Notes: a model not told the origin generated them from the letters alone. DNA of 64,000 nt from Bacteroidota bacterium (GCA_018267095.1 JAFDZC010000013.1:62001-126000); one strand, 5' to 3'; shown: positions 21,344 to 30,390, numbered from the stretch's first letter. Numbers and translations: made by a program.

Positions 21344-21601
21344 ATGAAATTGCCCATCATCAGACACCTAACCCAGTTCATTGAAGATAACGACCAAGAT
21401 TATTTGGTTGAAACCATTGAAGTTCTTGAATCACTTACCGAAGTTCCTTCTTTAAGCGATGAAGAATTAGATGTTTTAGGCGAGCTGATTTCAAATTTGT
21501 ATGGCGCCCTTGAAGTTCACAAAATGATTCGTCAAGGAACCGACAAGAAAGAAGCGCTGAACTCCTTTATGAAAAGGGTTCTGGGATCAATTGACAAATA
21601 A
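21344..21601 (+). CDS. Small conserved flavobacterial protein (DUF6952-like)
   Basis: This 85-aa acidic helical protein begins MKLPIIRHLTQFIEDNDQDY and ends FMKRVLGSIDK. I recall it as the family named DUF6952, found beside thioredoxin/peroxiredoxin genes in Flavobacteriaceae; the name is from memory. It has no cysteine, so it is not itself a thiol oxidoreductase. It is the last gene of the peroxiredoxin operon, before a strong terminator. Confidence 0.75.
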   Translation: MKLPIIRHLTQFIEDNDQDYLVETIEVLESLTEVPSLSDEELDVLGELISNLYGALEVHKMIRQGTDKKEALNSFMKRVLGSIDK

Positions 21602-21624
21602 CCTACACACAATTATTGGGTGAG

Positions 21625-21666
21625 CCCGCAACGTATACTGAAAAGGTTAACGTTGCGGGTTTTTTA
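21625..21666 (+). terminator. Terminator after the peroxiredoxin operon
   Basis: A perfect 10-bp stem (CCCGCAACGT / ACGTTGCGGG) with a 15-base loop is followed by TTTTTT. Confidence 0.88.
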
Positions 21667-21712
21667 TTGTTTAAAGCCTCAAAAAACACGCCTGTAAATC
21701 GAAATATTTTTT

Positions 21713-21720
21713 TACTTTTG
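21713..21720 (+). promoter_or_regulatory. Candidate tpx promoter (-7 box)
   Basis: TACTTTTG fits TAnnTTTG and lies 17 bases before the tpx ATG, so the leader would be very short. Confidence 0.6.
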
Positions 21721-21737
21721 AAGCCTAAAATAAAGCC

Positions 21738-22235
21738 ATGGCCACAATCACATTAGGAGGTAACCCAGTTCATACCTCGGGCGAAATGCCTCAAATAGGA
21801 ACCCAAGCTCCGGATTTTACATTAGTTAAAAACGATTTATCTGCAGCTACTTTAAAAGACTTCTCCGGTAGCCGATTAATTCTTAACATTTTTCCGAGCA
21901 TTGATACCGGTGTTTGTGCCACTTCGGTTCGAAAGTTCAATGAAATGGCTGCTGGCTTAAGCAACACCAAAGTATTGTGCATTTCACGCGATTTGCCTTT
22001 TGCACAAAAGCGTTTTTGTGGAACTGAAGGTATTGAAAATGCGCTTACTCTTTCTGATTTCAGAAGCGGAAGTTTCGGAAAAGACTACGGATTAGAAATG
22101 ACCGACGGGAATCTTTCGGGTTTGCATGCTCGTGCTGTGATAGTTCTGGATGAAGTTGCTCGTGTGTTGTATACCGAATTGGTTCCTGAAATCGCTTCAG
22201 AACCTAATTACGATTTGGCCTTAGCTGCCTTATAA
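21738..22235 (+). CDS. tpx: Thiol peroxidase Tpx
   Basis: This 165-aa atypical 2-Cys peroxiredoxin has the peroxidatic Cys60 in [14 protein letters not shown] and the resolving Cys94 in QKRFCGTEG, the spacing seen in E. coli Tpx. The N-terminus [15 protein letters not shown] is typical of the family. It reduces peroxides using thioredoxin. It begins a run with dgkA and ftsK with only short gaps. Confidence 0.95.
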   Translation: MATITLGGNPVHTSGEMPQIGTQAPDFTLVKNDLSAATLKDFSGSRLILNIFPSIDTGVCATSVRKFNEMAAGLSNTKVLCISRDLPFAQKRFCGTEGIENALTLSDFRSGSFGKDYGLEMTDGNLSGLHARAVIVLDEVARVLYTELVPEIASEPNYDLALAAL

Positions 22236-22245
22236 TATGTAAATT

Positions 22246-22620
22246 ATGGAGTTTCAAAAAGACAATACTTTTCTCAGCGGGCGTCTTAAAAGCGTAGGTT
22301 ACGCCTACAAAGGGATGATCAAGCTAATAACCACTGAGCATAGCGTCATGGTTCAATCGTCAGTTGGGGTTTTGATGGCTGTTGCCGGAATTTATTTCAA
22401 CATCAGCACAACTGAATGGATGATGCAAATTTTTGCTTTGGGTTTGGTCCTCAGCATTGAAGGGCTCAACACAGCGGTTGAGAAAATTGCCGATTTTATT
22501 CACCCAGAATACCATGAAAAAATCGGATTTATTAAAGATATTGCGGCAGGTTCGGTATTCTTTGCTGCGCTTACTGCCATTGCAGTGGGTTGTTTGATTT
22601 ACGTTCCTAAGTTTTTATAA
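22246..22620 (+). CDS. dgkA: Diacylglycerol kinase (DgkA family)
   Basis: This 124-aa membrane protein has three hydrophobic segments and the conserved EGLNTAVEKIADF, which holds the catalytic Glu and the Asn-Thr-Ala of prokaryotic DgkA and undecaprenol kinases. It phosphorylates a membrane lipid alcohol; sequence alone does not separate diacylglycerol from undecaprenol. It lies 10 bases after tpx and 11 bases before ftsK. Confidence 0.9.
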   Translation: MEFQKDNTFLSGRLKSVGYAYKGMIKLITTEHSVMVQSSVGVLMAVAGIYFNISTTEWMMQIFALGLVLSIEGLNTAVEKIADFIHPEYHEKIGFIKDIAAGSVFFAALTAIAVGCLIYVPKFL

Positions 22621-22631
22621 GCGAACTGCAA

Positions 22632-25103
22632 ATGGCTAAAACCAAAAAAGAAACACAACCGGCTAGCGAAAAAAAGCCTTGGAAATTCAATCGAAGACAT
22701 CAAATGTTGCTCGGCAGTATTTTGGTTTTGTTCTCAATTGCTTTACTGGTCGCTTTTATTTCTTTTTTTATTCATGGACATGAAGATCAGAGCACGCTCA
22801 ATATGCTCACAGACCGCGGTGAGAAAGCGCATAATTGGCTCGGTAAATTTGGAGCAATCTTATCAGATTTCTTTATCTATCGCGGATTTGGTGTAGCGGC
22901 TTTTTTATTTGTCAAATTGTTCTTCTTGACCGGAGCCTTTATCGTTTTAGACATCTCATTTAAAAAACTTAAAAATGTTTGGTTTTGGGATTTATTTGCC
23001 GTTGTACTCATTTCGGTTCTATTTGGCTTTTTTGCCAACTCATTGCCGGAACTTGGTGGAACAGTCGGTTATGAAATGAATCTGTTTATTCAAGATTACA
23101 TTGGTCGTATCGGAACGTTATTGGTTTTGGTTTTGGGCATTGTTGTTTATTTGATTTTCAAAATCAAAATTTCGCCCGAAGCAGTCAAATCATTTTTTGA
23201 GCGCAATAAAAAAGAAATGACCGATGAATTGCAAAGTGTTGTTGGGTTGAACAATGCTGAAGTTACTTCTGAAGCCACTGCATATAACCTTGAAGAATAT
23301 GCTGTCGATGAGAATCCACAGACTATTGTTCCAGAACCTATAAAACCTTCTGCTTTTGAAATCAATAAAGAAGCGCTCAAACCCACCATTGAGCATCCGT
23401 CTGAAATACATTTAGATCATCGCGCTAAACCTATGATCATTGAAGAAGACGAAGAGGTTATTCCGGAGCCTGTACTTAAAACTGCACCGACAACTATTGT
23501 TTCTGAAGATGAATCGTTTGTGATTGAGCAAGCGCCCGAAGAAGATGTTATTGATGAAAATTTAGCCGACAAACTCGTGGCCGATTTTGGTTTGTTTGAC
23601 CCAACGCTGGAACTTTCTAATTATAAATTCCCGACGCTTGATTTGCTCAAAGAATATTCCGGCGGAGGCATCACCATCAACCAAGCTGAACTCGAAGAAA
23701 ATAAAAACACCATTGTTGAAACCCTGCGCAATTACAAAATTGAGATTGCTCAAATCAAAGCAACTGTGGGGCCATCGGTAACCTTGTATGAAATTGTTCC
23801 CGAAGCAGGCATTAGAATTTCTAAAATCAAAAGTTTAGAAGACGATATTGCTTTGTCACTTTCAGCTTTGGGTATTCGTATCATTGCGCCAATTCCGGGC
23901 AAAGGTACAATCGGTATCGAAGTGCCAAACAAGAATCCAACTACGGTTTCAATGAAAACGGTCATTGGTGCTGCTAAATTCCAAGAAGCTGAAATGGAAT
24001 TGCCGATTGCTTTGGGTAAAACCATTTCGAATGAAACTTTTGTGGTTGACTTAGCCAAAATGCCGCATTTACTCATGGCGGGTGCTACCGGTCAAGGTAA
24101 ATCTGTTGGATTGAACGCTGTATTGACATCGTTATTGTACAAAAAACATCCGGCTGAAGTGAAGTTTGTTTTGGTCGATCCGAAAAAAGTAGAGCTTACA
24201 TTGTTCAATAAAATAGAGCGTCATTATCTGGCTAAATTGCCTGATTCCGGCGATGCGATTATTACTGACAACACTAAGGTAATCAACACACTTAACTCAT
24301 TGTGTGTAGAAATGGACAACCGTTATTCGTTGCTCAAAGATGCCATGGTGCGCAACATCAAAGAATACAACGAAAAGTTCAAATCACGCAGATTGAATCC
24401 TGAAAATGGGCATCGATTTTTACCTTATATCGTATTGGTGGTAGATGAGTTTGCCGATTTGATTATGACTGCCGGCAAAGAAGTTGAAACTCCGATTGCA
24501 AGGTTGGCTCAGTTGGCTCGTGCCATTGGAATTCACTTGATTATTGCCACGCAGCGTCCGTCGGTGAATGTAATTACCGGTATCATTAAAGCGAACTTCC
24601 CGGCGCGAATTGCTTTTAGAGTAACTTCAAAAATTGATTCGCGTACCATTTTGGACACCCAAGGTGCCGATCAGCTTATTGGTCGAGGAGATTTACTGTA
24701 TACCAACGGCAACGATTTGATTCGCGTGCAATGTGCCTTTGTTGACACCCCCGAAGTAGAAAAAATTACCGAGTTCATTGGCTCACAAAAAGGATATTCT
24801 GACGCCTATTTATTACCTGAATTTGTTGGTGAGGAAAGTGGCATTAATCTTGATATCGACATTTCTGAAAGAGATTCCCTCTTTAGAGAAGCCGCTGAGA
24901 TTATTGTAACATCACAACAAGGCTCCGCTTCACTACTTCAACGAAAATTAAAATTGGGTTACAACCGCGCCGGTAGGCTCATTGATCAGCTTGAGGCCGC
25001 AGGAATTGTTGGCCCGTTTGAAGGAAGCAAAGCGCGAAGTGTGAACATTACTGATTTAAGCGCGCTGGAGCAATTTTTTAACAATGAACAAAATGAATTT
25101 TAA
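22632..25103 (+). CDS. ftsK: DNA translocase FtsK/SpoIIIE
   Basis: This 823-aa motor moves DNA at the division septum to complete chromosome segregation. It has an N-terminal membrane part of four to five segments (residues about 25-185), an acidic linker, an alpha domain (VGPSVTLYEIVPEAG), Walker A MAGATGQGKSVGLN, Walker B YIVLVVDEFADLIM, and the winged-helix gamma domain at the C-terminus (LLQRKLKLGYNRAGRLIDQLE) that reads KOPS-type sites. Its 3' end overlaps the possible starts of lolA. Confidence 0.95.
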   Translation: MAKTKKETQPASEKKPWKFNRRHQMLLGSILVLFSIALLVAFISFFIHGHEDQSTLNMLTDRGEKAHNWLGKFGAILSDFFIYRGFGVAAFLFVKLFFLTGAFIVLDISFKKLKNVWFWDLFAVVLISVLFGFFANSLPELGGTVGYEMNLFIQDYIGRIGTLLVLVLGIVVYLIFKIKISPEAVKSFFERNKKEMTDELQSVVGLNNAEVTSEATAYNLEEYAVDENPQTIVPEPIKPSAFEINKEALKPTIEHPSEIHLDHRAKPMIIEEDEEVIPEPVLKTAPTTIVSEDESFVIEQAPEEDVIDENLADKLVADFGLFDPTLELSNYKFPTLDLLKEYSGGGITINQAELEENKNTIVETLRNYKIEIAQIKATVGPSVTLYEIVPEAGIRISKIKSLEDDIALSLSALGIRIIAPIPGKGTIGIEVPNKNPTTVSMKTVIGAAKFQEAEMELPIALGKTISNETFVVDLAKMPHLLMAGATGQGKSVGLNAVLTSLLYKKHPAEVKFVLVDPKKVELTLFNKIERHYLAKLPDSGDAIITDNTKVINTLNSLCVEMDNRYSLLKDAMVRNIKEYNEKFKSRRLNPENGHRFLPYIVLVVDEFADLIMTAGKEVETPIARLAQLARAIGIHLIIATQRPSVNVITGIIKANFPARIAFRVTSKIDSRTILDTQGADQLIGRGDLLYTNGNDLIRVQCAFVDTPEVEKITEFIGSQKGYSDAYLLPEFVGEESGINLDIDISERDSLFREAAEIIVTSQQGSASLLQRKLKLGYNRAGRLIDQLEAAGIVGPFEGSKARSVNITDLSALEQFFNNEQNEF

Positions 25104-25104
25104 A

Positions 25105-25746
25105 ATGAACAGATTCGCCTCAATTCTTCTGGTTTGCTTACTCAGTTTTTCGGTTTTTGCCCAAGATAAAAAAGCCAAAGAACTTCTGGATCAAGTTACT
25201 GCCAAGGTTAAAAGTTACGACAACATCGTTATTGATTTCAAATACGCGCTCAACAATCAAAAAGAAAACGTCAATCAAGAAAGCAAAGGAAATGTCACAA
25301 TGAAAGGCAATATGTATGTTTTGAATTTGATGGGCGTAACCAAGCTTTTTGACGGAAAAAAAGTATACACCATTAACCCTGAAGACGAAGAAATTACCAT
25401 TTCAAAACTCAACGAAAAAGACGAAAATGCAGTAACACCTTCAAAGATGCTTACTTTTTACAACAGCGGTTATAAATACACTTGGGATATTGTTCAGAAT
25501 GTCAAGGGACGCAAAATTCAATATGTAAAATTAGTACCGACTTCTGCCAAAGACAAACGCAAAGAGATTTTACTTGGCATTGATCAACAAACCAAAAATA
25601 TCTACACCGTTATTGAAGTTGGAAAAAACGGAACCAAAACCACACTGACAGTACTTTCGTTTAAAACCAATCAGTCATTGCCCAAAAATCAATTTACCTT
25701 TGAGCAGGCTAAATACCCAAAATATTACATCAATAAGTTAGACTAA
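25105..25746 (+). CDS. lolA: LolA-like outer-membrane lipoprotein carrier
   Basis: The periplasmic carrier LolA takes lipoproteins from the inner to the outer membrane. I place the start at 25105, where the signal peptide MNRFASILLVCLLSFSVFAQ begins; ATGs at 25084 and 25093 lie inside ftsK and only lengthen it. The mature part has the LolA pattern: LLDQVTAKVKSYDNIVIDFKY, GNVTMKGNMYVLNLMGVTKLFDGK and KRKEILLGIDQQTKNIYTV. It is followed by an LptF/G permease, so both genes serve envelope transport. Confidence 0.88.
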   Translation: MNRFASILLVCLLSFSVFAQDKKAKELLDQVTAKVKSYDNIVIDFKYALNNQKENVNQESKGNVTMKGNMYVLNLMGVTKLFDGKKVYTINPEDEEITISKLNEKDENAVTPSKMLTFYNSGYKYTWDIVQNVKGRKIQYVKLVPTSAKDKRKEILLGIDQQTKNIYTVIEVGKNGTKTTLTVLSFKTNQSLPKNQFTFEQAKYPKYYINKLD

Positions 25747-25751
25747 TATCG

Positions 25752-27191
25752 GTGAAAATTCTTGACAGATACATTCTAAAGTCATTTCTGACCACTTTTA
25801 CCAGCGTATTTGTTATTCTGCTGCTCATTTTTATTCTGCAAACCGTTTGGTTGTTTATTTCAGAATTGGCTGGAAAAGACCTAGATTTTGTACTTATTGT
25901 TAAATTCTTATTGTTTAAAATGCCAAGTTTGGTGCCGTTAGTTCTGCCTTTGTCAGTTCTTTTGGCTTCCATCATGACTTTTGGTTCACTAGCTGAGAAT
26001 TATGAGTTCGCTGCGATGAAATCAGCGGGAATATCATTGCAAAGAAGCATGCGAGGCTTGACATTGTTTATTTTATTGCTCAGCTTTTGCGCGTTTTTTT
26101 TTGCCAACAATGTGATTCCTTTTGCCGAATATAAATTCATCAATTTTCGCCGAAGCATCGCCCAAATGAAGCCCGCCATGGCTATAGCTGAAGGACAATT
26201 TAGCGATGTGGGTTTGTACAACATCAAAGTCGAAAAAAAATCCGGACCCAACGGCAACTTCTTAACGGATGTGACCATTCACAAAAAGATCAATGATTAC
26301 GATGGCAGTAAAAATGTCATCAAGGCCAAAACCGGTGAATTGGTCAGCAGCGAAAACTCGAATATTCTTCAGTTAATTCTTAGAGATGGATATTATTACG
26401 AAGATATTATTCCTAAGAAATATGAAGATCGAAACAAATTGCCGTTTGCCAAAAGTTCGTTTAAACGTTATGTAATAAACATTGATTTGACCAAACTTAA
26501 AAGCGCTGATTCAGAAGAAGATTTGGTTAAGGATACAGACAAAATGCTCAACATCAAAGAGTTGCTTATTACCATTGACTCGCTCAATACAGATTACCAA
26601 AAAGATGTAACTTCAATAGCCGATAACTCGTTTGTTAGGAATGGTTTAGCTTTCAATCCTATAAAATCAGCTGATGAAACCAAAAACTTCAAACAGAATA
26701 TTCTTTCAAATTACAACGAACAAGATCAAGCCAATTTGCTGCGTGTCGCCAGCAGTAATATAACCAGCTATAACTTTTCGGTTGAAAGTTACAAGAATGA
26801 ACTCTTTGGTAAAACCGAAAACATCAACGAACATTGGATTGCAGTGTATGATAAACTGGTCATCGCTTTTGCTTGTTTATTGATGTTTTTTATTGGTGCA
26901 CCATTAGGAGCAATCATCAGAAAAGGCGGTTTGGGGTTGCCAATTGTTTTTGCCGTGACCATTTTTATTTTGTTCCACTTTATCAACACTTTTGGAAAAA
27001 AAGTAGCACAAGAGAATGGAATAACTCCGTTTATGGGTTGTTGGTTATCTTCGATGGTGCTTTTACCATTGGCTATTTTACTTACCTACAGGGCCACCAA
27101 TGATATCGGTTTGGTCAACTTAGACAATATCACCCTGCCGATTCAAAAATTGTTTCAAAAAATATTTCCTGTTAAATCAGAAGAAAAATAA
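25752..27191 (+). CDS. LptF/LptG-family permease (YjgP/YjgQ)
   Basis: This 479-aa inner-membrane protein starts with GTG. It has three N-terminal membrane segments (KILDRYILKSFLTTFTSVF and onward), a large periplasmic beta-jellyroll-like region (about 130-370) and three C-terminal segments (LVIAFACLLMFFIGAPLGAIIRKGG). LptF and LptG with LptB extract LPS and pass it to LptC. I cannot tell F from G. It overlaps ribB by one base. Confidence 0.9.
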   Translation: MKILDRYILKSFLTTFTSVFVILLLIFILQTVWLFISELAGKDLDFVLIVKFLLFKMPSLVPLVLPLSVLLASIMTFGSLAENYEFAAMKSAGISLQRSMRGLTLFILLLSFCAFFFANNVIPFAEYKFINFRRSIAQMKPAMAIAEGQFSDVGLYNIKVEKKSGPNGNFLTDVTIHKKINDYDGSKNVIKAKTGELVSSENSNILQLILRDGYYYEDIIPKKYEDRNKLPFAKSSFKRYVINIDLTKLKSADSEEDLVKDTDKMLNIKELLITIDSLNTDYQKDVTSIADNSFVRNGLAFNPIKSADETKNFKQNILSNYNEQDQANLLRVASSNITSYNFSVESYKNELFGKTENINEHWIAVYDKLVIAFACLLMFFIGAPLGAIIRKGGLGLPIVFAVTIFILFHFINTFGKKVAQENGITPFMGCWLSSMVLLPLAILLTYRATNDIGLVNLDNITLPIQKLFQKIFPVKSEEK

Positions 27192-28330
27192 TGCTCATGG
27201 AAGCCGATAAAATACAACTCAATACCATTGAAGAAGCGATTGAAGACATTCGTCAAGGTAAAATAATTATTGTGGTTGATGACGAAGATCGCGAAAATGA
27301 AGGTGATTTTGTGGCCGCTGCCGAAAAGGTAACCCCCGAAATGATTAACTTTATGGCAACACACGGCCGGGGACTGATCTGCGCTCCGCTGACTGAAAAT
27401 CGATGTAAAGAACTTGGCTTGCACGCTATGGTCAACAACAACACGGATCCAATGGAAACCGCTTTTACCGTATCGGTTGATTTGCGCGGACACGGAGTAA
27501 CCACCGGAATATCAGCTTCAGACAGAGCTAAAACAATTCAAGCATTGATTCATCCTGATACCAAAGCTCATGAATTAGCCAAACCTGGCCATATATTTCC
27601 GCTGATTGCCAAACAAGGTGGGGTTCTCAGACGTACCGGTCATACCGAAGCAGCTATTGATTTTGCGCGATTAGCCGGATTTAAATCAGCCGGTGTGATT
27701 GTCGAAATCATGAATGAAGATGGTTCTATGGCTCGTCTACCTGAATTGGTTGAAGTAGCTAAAAAATTTGATTTAAAGCTTGTTTCTATTGAAGATTTGG
27801 TGGCTTATCGCATGCAGCATGACAGTCTAATTGTCAAAAAAGAAGATTTTGATATCACCACTCGATTTGGCGAATTCAGACTCAGAGCTTATCAGCAAAC
27901 CACCAACAAACAAGTACATATTGCACTGACCAAAGGTACTTGGAACAAAGGTGAAGCGGTACTAACCCGAATCAATTCAACCCAAGTGAACAATGATATT
28001 TTGGGAACCTTAACCACCAATGCTGACAAAAAACTTGATGTCATGTTTCAGATGATTAATCAAGAAGGAAAAGGAGCTATTTTGTTTATCAATCAAGAAT
28101 ATCACAATACCGATTTACTCAACAGAATTAGCGAATTAAAAGCATTGCAATCACAAGGTGAGTTTAAAGCTCCTCAAATAAAAATGGATACCAAAGATTT
28201 TGGAATCGGAGCACAAATTCTTCACGATTTAGATATTTGTAAAATCAAACTACTGACCAATTCAGAACAGACCAAACGCGTGGGTATGATTGGTTATGGC
28301 CTTGAGATAACTGATTATTTAGCGTTTTAA
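27191..28330 (+). CDS. ribB: RibBA-type: active-looking DHBP synthase with degenerate GTP cyclohydrolase II domain
   Basis: The N-terminal half (about 1-205) is 3,4-dihydroxy-2-butanone 4-phosphate synthase for riboflavin: [11 protein letters not shown] at 30-40, [25 protein letters not shown] and [16 protein letters not shown]. The C-terminal half aligns with GTP cyclohydrolase II, but the three zinc cysteines (pattern ECLTGD..LRCDCG) are replaced by STQVNND and LTTNADK. The late region ([23 protein letters not shown]) still looks RibA-like. So the second half is probably not a cyclohydrolase. Its start overlaps the stop of the preceding gene (TAATG). Confidence 0.9.
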   Translation: MLMEADKIQLNTIEEAIEDIRQGKIIIVVDDEDRENEGDFVAAAEKVTPEMINFMATHGRGLICAPLTENRCKELGLHAMVNNNTDPMETAFTVSVDLRGHGVTTGISASDRAKTIQALIHPDTKAHELAKPGHIFPLIAKQGGVLRRTGHTEAAIDFARLAGFKSAGVIVEIMNEDGSMARLPELVEVAKKFDLKLVSIEDLVAYRMQHDSLIVKKEDFDITTRFGEFRLRAYQQTTNKQVHIALTKGTWNKGEAVLTRINSTQVNNDILGTLTTNADKKLDVMFQMINQEGKGAILFINQEYHNTDLLNRISELKALQSQGEFKAPQIKMDTKDFGIGAQILHDLDICKIKLLTNSEQTKRVGMIGYGLEITDYLAF

Positions 28331-28426
28331 GAAAGATTTTGTCGTCAACTTTTATCGATAAAATAAAGCAAATGAATGAATTAAAAAAAGCACTTTAAAA
28401 TTATTTGAATTTTGTTTTAATAGTTT

Positions 28427-28456
28427 TTGCAAAACAGAAAAAGGTTTCTATATTTG
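28427..28456 (+). promoter_or_regulatory. Promoter of tRNA-Ser
   Basis: TTG at 28427-28429 and TATATTTG at 28449-28456 are 19 bp apart, a full match to the Bacteroidota consensus. The tRNA begins 33 bases later. Confidence 0.8.
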
Positions 28457-28489
28457 CAACCGCATTGAGCAATTGGTGCAGAACATATT

Positions 28490-28574
28490 GGAGAAATGGC
28501 AGAGTGGTCGATTGCGGCAGTCTTGAAAACTGTTGACTGTAACAGGTCCGGGGGTTCGAATCCCTCTTTCTCCG
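28490..28574 (+). tRNA. tRNA-Ser(UGA)
   Basis: Acceptor strands GGAGAAA and TTTCTCC pair perfectly. The anticodon loop CTTGAAA carries TGA between CAGT and ACTG stems. There is a long variable arm, as expected for serine, and the T loop is TTCGAAT. The discriminator is G and CCA is not encoded. Its 3' 14 bases are part of the attachment repeat of the element that follows. Confidence 0.96.
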
Positions 28575-28575
28575 C
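28561..28575. repeat. attL: left 15-bp attachment repeat
   Basis: TCCCTCTTTCTCCGC is the 3' end of the tRNA plus one base. It is repeated exactly at 53425-53439. The bases just outside the match differ on both sides. Confidence 0.88.
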
Positions 28576-28581
28576 AACACT

Positions 28582-28622
28582 AAACCGTAAACGACTTATA
28601 AATAAGCGTTTACGGTTTTTTT
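28582..28622 (+). terminator. Island-borne terminator after tRNA-Ser
   Basis: AAACCGTAAACG pairs with CGTTTACGGTTT (12 bp, perfect) before a T run. It lies inside the island, so the element supplies a new terminator to the tRNA it occupies. Confidence 0.8.
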
Positions 28623-28631
28623 ATTCGCTGC

Positions 28632-28651
28632 TTGTCCAACGGTTGTCCCAA
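28632..28651. repeat. Left-end TTGTCC pair, candidate integrase arm site
   Basis: TTGTCC occurs at 28632 and 28643, exactly 11 bp apart, 57 bases inside attL. The same hexamer pair with the same spacing and orientation is at 53266 and 53277 near the right end. Confidence 0.5.
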
Positions 28652-28770
28652 TTTCAAAAAAACTATTCAGTTTTTTAAATTCTTTTTCTATTATTGTCAG
28701 ATAATGATTAATTCAGTCAAATAGTAAGCTTGATTAATTTTTAGATTTATAAAATTGAAATATAAACGTT

Positions 28771-28778
28771 TATTTTTG
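28771..28778 (+). promoter_or_regulatory. Candidate -7 promoter box, first island gene
   Basis: TATTTTTG matches TAnnTTTG. Because it lies 3 bases before a possible GTG start at 28781, it argues for the later ATG at 28829. Confidence 0.5.
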
Positions 28779-28828
28779 GCGTGAAAAGAACAGAAAGACC
28801 CAAAGACAATCTACATAAAAAAATAATA

Positions 28829-29683
28829 ATGGATGACGAAGATATAGAAAACAAAAAATTTCTAAAAAAATTTAAGCTCGAAGAATTAGGGCTTTCAAAT
28901 ATTGAAAATCTTGTTTTGCAAAATGTTTTTATTGAAGATGGAATTTTAATTGAGAATGTGAAAACTGATTCAATAGAATTTGATACTATGATAACATTAG
29001 GAGCAAAAGACTATCATATAAATCAAGACATTTTAAGAGAGATATATACTTCCATCCGTTTTTTTGTTGAAGTGGTAGCTACAGACACGCAATTTAATTT
29101 AAACAAGATTGTAACCAATTTAGAAGGTAGAATTGAAAGTGTTGAAAAAATAAAATACTTAGAAAAAAAGCACAAGGATTTATATTCACAAGTTAAGAAT
29201 GAACCGGAATATCTTGTTTATGCTGAAATAAAAGAGTTTAATGGATTTGAAAATTGGGAGGAATTAATTATTGATTGTCTCAACGGAGAAAGTGATTTTA
29301 TCCAGAAGTATTTAACCTCAGATATTGAAATGTCAGATGTTCCCAAAGAGATTTTAAATGTATGGGTAAAATATTATACCATAAAGACACAAATAGATTT
29401 TTGTAAAGAGCAAATTAGTAAACTAAAAAACACTAAACACAAATCAGGATTTGTTGATACTTCATTACAAATTTTTCTACTTGAGGAAATCATAAACATA
29501 AAAAACTGGAGCAGCATAAGTGCAACAAAAAAAGGCGAAATACTTAGTCATTTACTTGGCAAAAATAAAGATAACATTAAGAAGATTTATCTTGAGCTTG
29601 ACAAAAAAATTTCTGAAAATTCAGAAAAACTTTTAAACGACAGAAAACAAGCAGATGAAATTATAAAAAAACTATTAGGGTAA
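28829..29683 (+). CDS. Island protein of unknown function, helical
   Basis: I do not recognise this protein (284 aa from the ATG at 28829; the frame is also open from a GTG at 28781). It is soluble, rich in Lys, Glu, Asn and Ile, with long helices and possible coiled coils near NLEGRIESVEKIKYLEKKHK and the C-terminus (KIYLELDKKISENSEKLLND). No membrane segment, signal or metal motif is seen. It is the first gene inside the left end, on the strand leading away from the att site, so a role in element maintenance or control is possible. The stop lies inside an 18-bp inverted repeat. Confidence 0.7.
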   Translation: MDDEDIENKKFLKKFKLEELGLSNIENLVLQNVFIEDGILIENVKTDSIEFDTMITLGAKDYHINQDILREIYTSIRFFVEVVATDTQFNLNKIVTNLEGRIESVEKIKYLEKKHKDLYSQVKNEPEYLVYAEIKEFNGFENWEELIIDCLNGESDFIQKYLTSDIEMSDVPKEILNVWVKYYTIKTQIDFCKEQISKLKNTKHKSGFVDTSLQIFLLEEIINIKNWSSISATKKGEILSHLLGKNKDNIKKIYLELDKKISENSEKLLNDRKQADEIIKKLLG

Positions 29684-29708
29684 CCATCAGGGTTACCCTA
29701 ATAGTTTT
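29668..29708 (+). terminator. Perfect 18-bp inverted repeat over the stop codon
   Basis: The arms 29668-29685 and 29691-29708 are exact reverse complements with a 5-base loop; the stop codon is inside the left arm. The right arm ends in TTTT, and the left starts with AAAA, so it could terminate from both sides. Confidence 0.7.
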
Positions 29709-29726
29709 AACCCCATTCGACTAAAT

Positions 29727-29734
29727 TAAGTTTG
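29727..29734 (+). promoter_or_regulatory. Candidate -7 box of the excisionase-like gene
   Basis: TAAGTTTG matches TAnnTTTG, 26 bases before the ATG at 29760. Confidence 0.5.
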
Positions 29735-29759
29735 CCCTATAATTTAAAATTTATAGGAT

Positions 29760-30056
29760 ATGAAAAACGTAGTACAACTTGAAAACATCGATGCAACAGA
29801 ATTCAAAAATGAAATCATTGACGGGGTTCTTTTAGCGTTAAAAAACAATGCAGGCTCATTGCAACTGAATGAGCAAACTGACCAACTTCTTACTAGAGAT
29901 GAAACCGCAAAACTCCTTTCGGTTAGTTTAGTTACATTATGGGACTGGACAAAAAAAGATATTATTCCTGCTTATCGCATTGGAAATAAAGTTCGCTATA
30001 AAAGAAGCGAAGTTTTAAAATCATTGAATCAAAAAAACCAATTTGGTCAACTTTAA
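29760..30056 (+). CDS. Excisionase-like helix-turn-helix protein
   Basis: This 98-aa protein carries a MerR/excisionase-type HTH over residues about 41-90: LLTRDETAKLLSVSLVTLWDW, then AYRIGNKVRYKRSEVLKSL. The small N-terminal part (ENIDATEFKNEIIDGVLLAL) is common in Bacteroidota element-borne versions. In such elements the protein bends DNA for excision or controls replication genes. It is followed closely by a small unknown gene and the primase-helicase, likely one transcript. Confidence 0.85.
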   Translation: MKNVVQLENIDATEFKNEIIDGVLLALKNNAGSLQLNEQTDQLLTRDETAKLLSVSLVTLWDWTKKDIIPAYRIGNKVRYKRSEVLKSLNQKNQFGQL

Positions 30057-30066
30057 AACAATTTTT

Positions 30067-30390
30067 ATGCAAATTAATAATCAAGCTTTAATTTCAGATG
30101 CTTTAAATCATTTGAATTACTTAAAAAATGATTTTGCGAGGTTACGATTGGATTATAATAGAGATAATAATCTAGTGTATGCAACTGGAAAATACATTGA
30201 ATCTTGCGAATTAATCGGACAACTCATAAAAGGCTACGACAATCATAATTTCAAATTATTATCAAACAATATCAATAGTGTTTTATTAAAAGATTCTGAA
30301 TTGCATGGTGTTTTAATCACAATTAGGAAAAATAAGCACTCCCATAACTTTGACCCTTCAAAAATGGCATCAATAATTTTTGAAATATGA
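30067..30390 (+). CDS. Small island protein of unknown function
   Basis: This is 107 aa from the ATG at 30067; a TTG at 30043 inside the previous gene is less likely. It is soluble and helical (ISDALNHLNYLKNDFARLRL, GKYIESCELIGQLIKGY). I do not recognise the family. The stop overlaps the start of the primase-helicase gene by 4 bases (ATGA), so the two should be made together, and a replication accessory role is a fair guess. Confidence 0.7.
   Translation: MQINNQALISDALNHLNYLKNDFARLRLDYNRDNNLVYATGKYIESCELIGQLIKGYDNHNFKLLSNNINSVLLKDSELHGVLITIRKNKHSHNFDPSKMASIIFEI

Noticed and set aside
28496-28678. Open frame over the tRNA-Ser gene
   Set aside because: It is the tRNA read as codons; the cloverleaf, promoter and att repeat explain the sequence.
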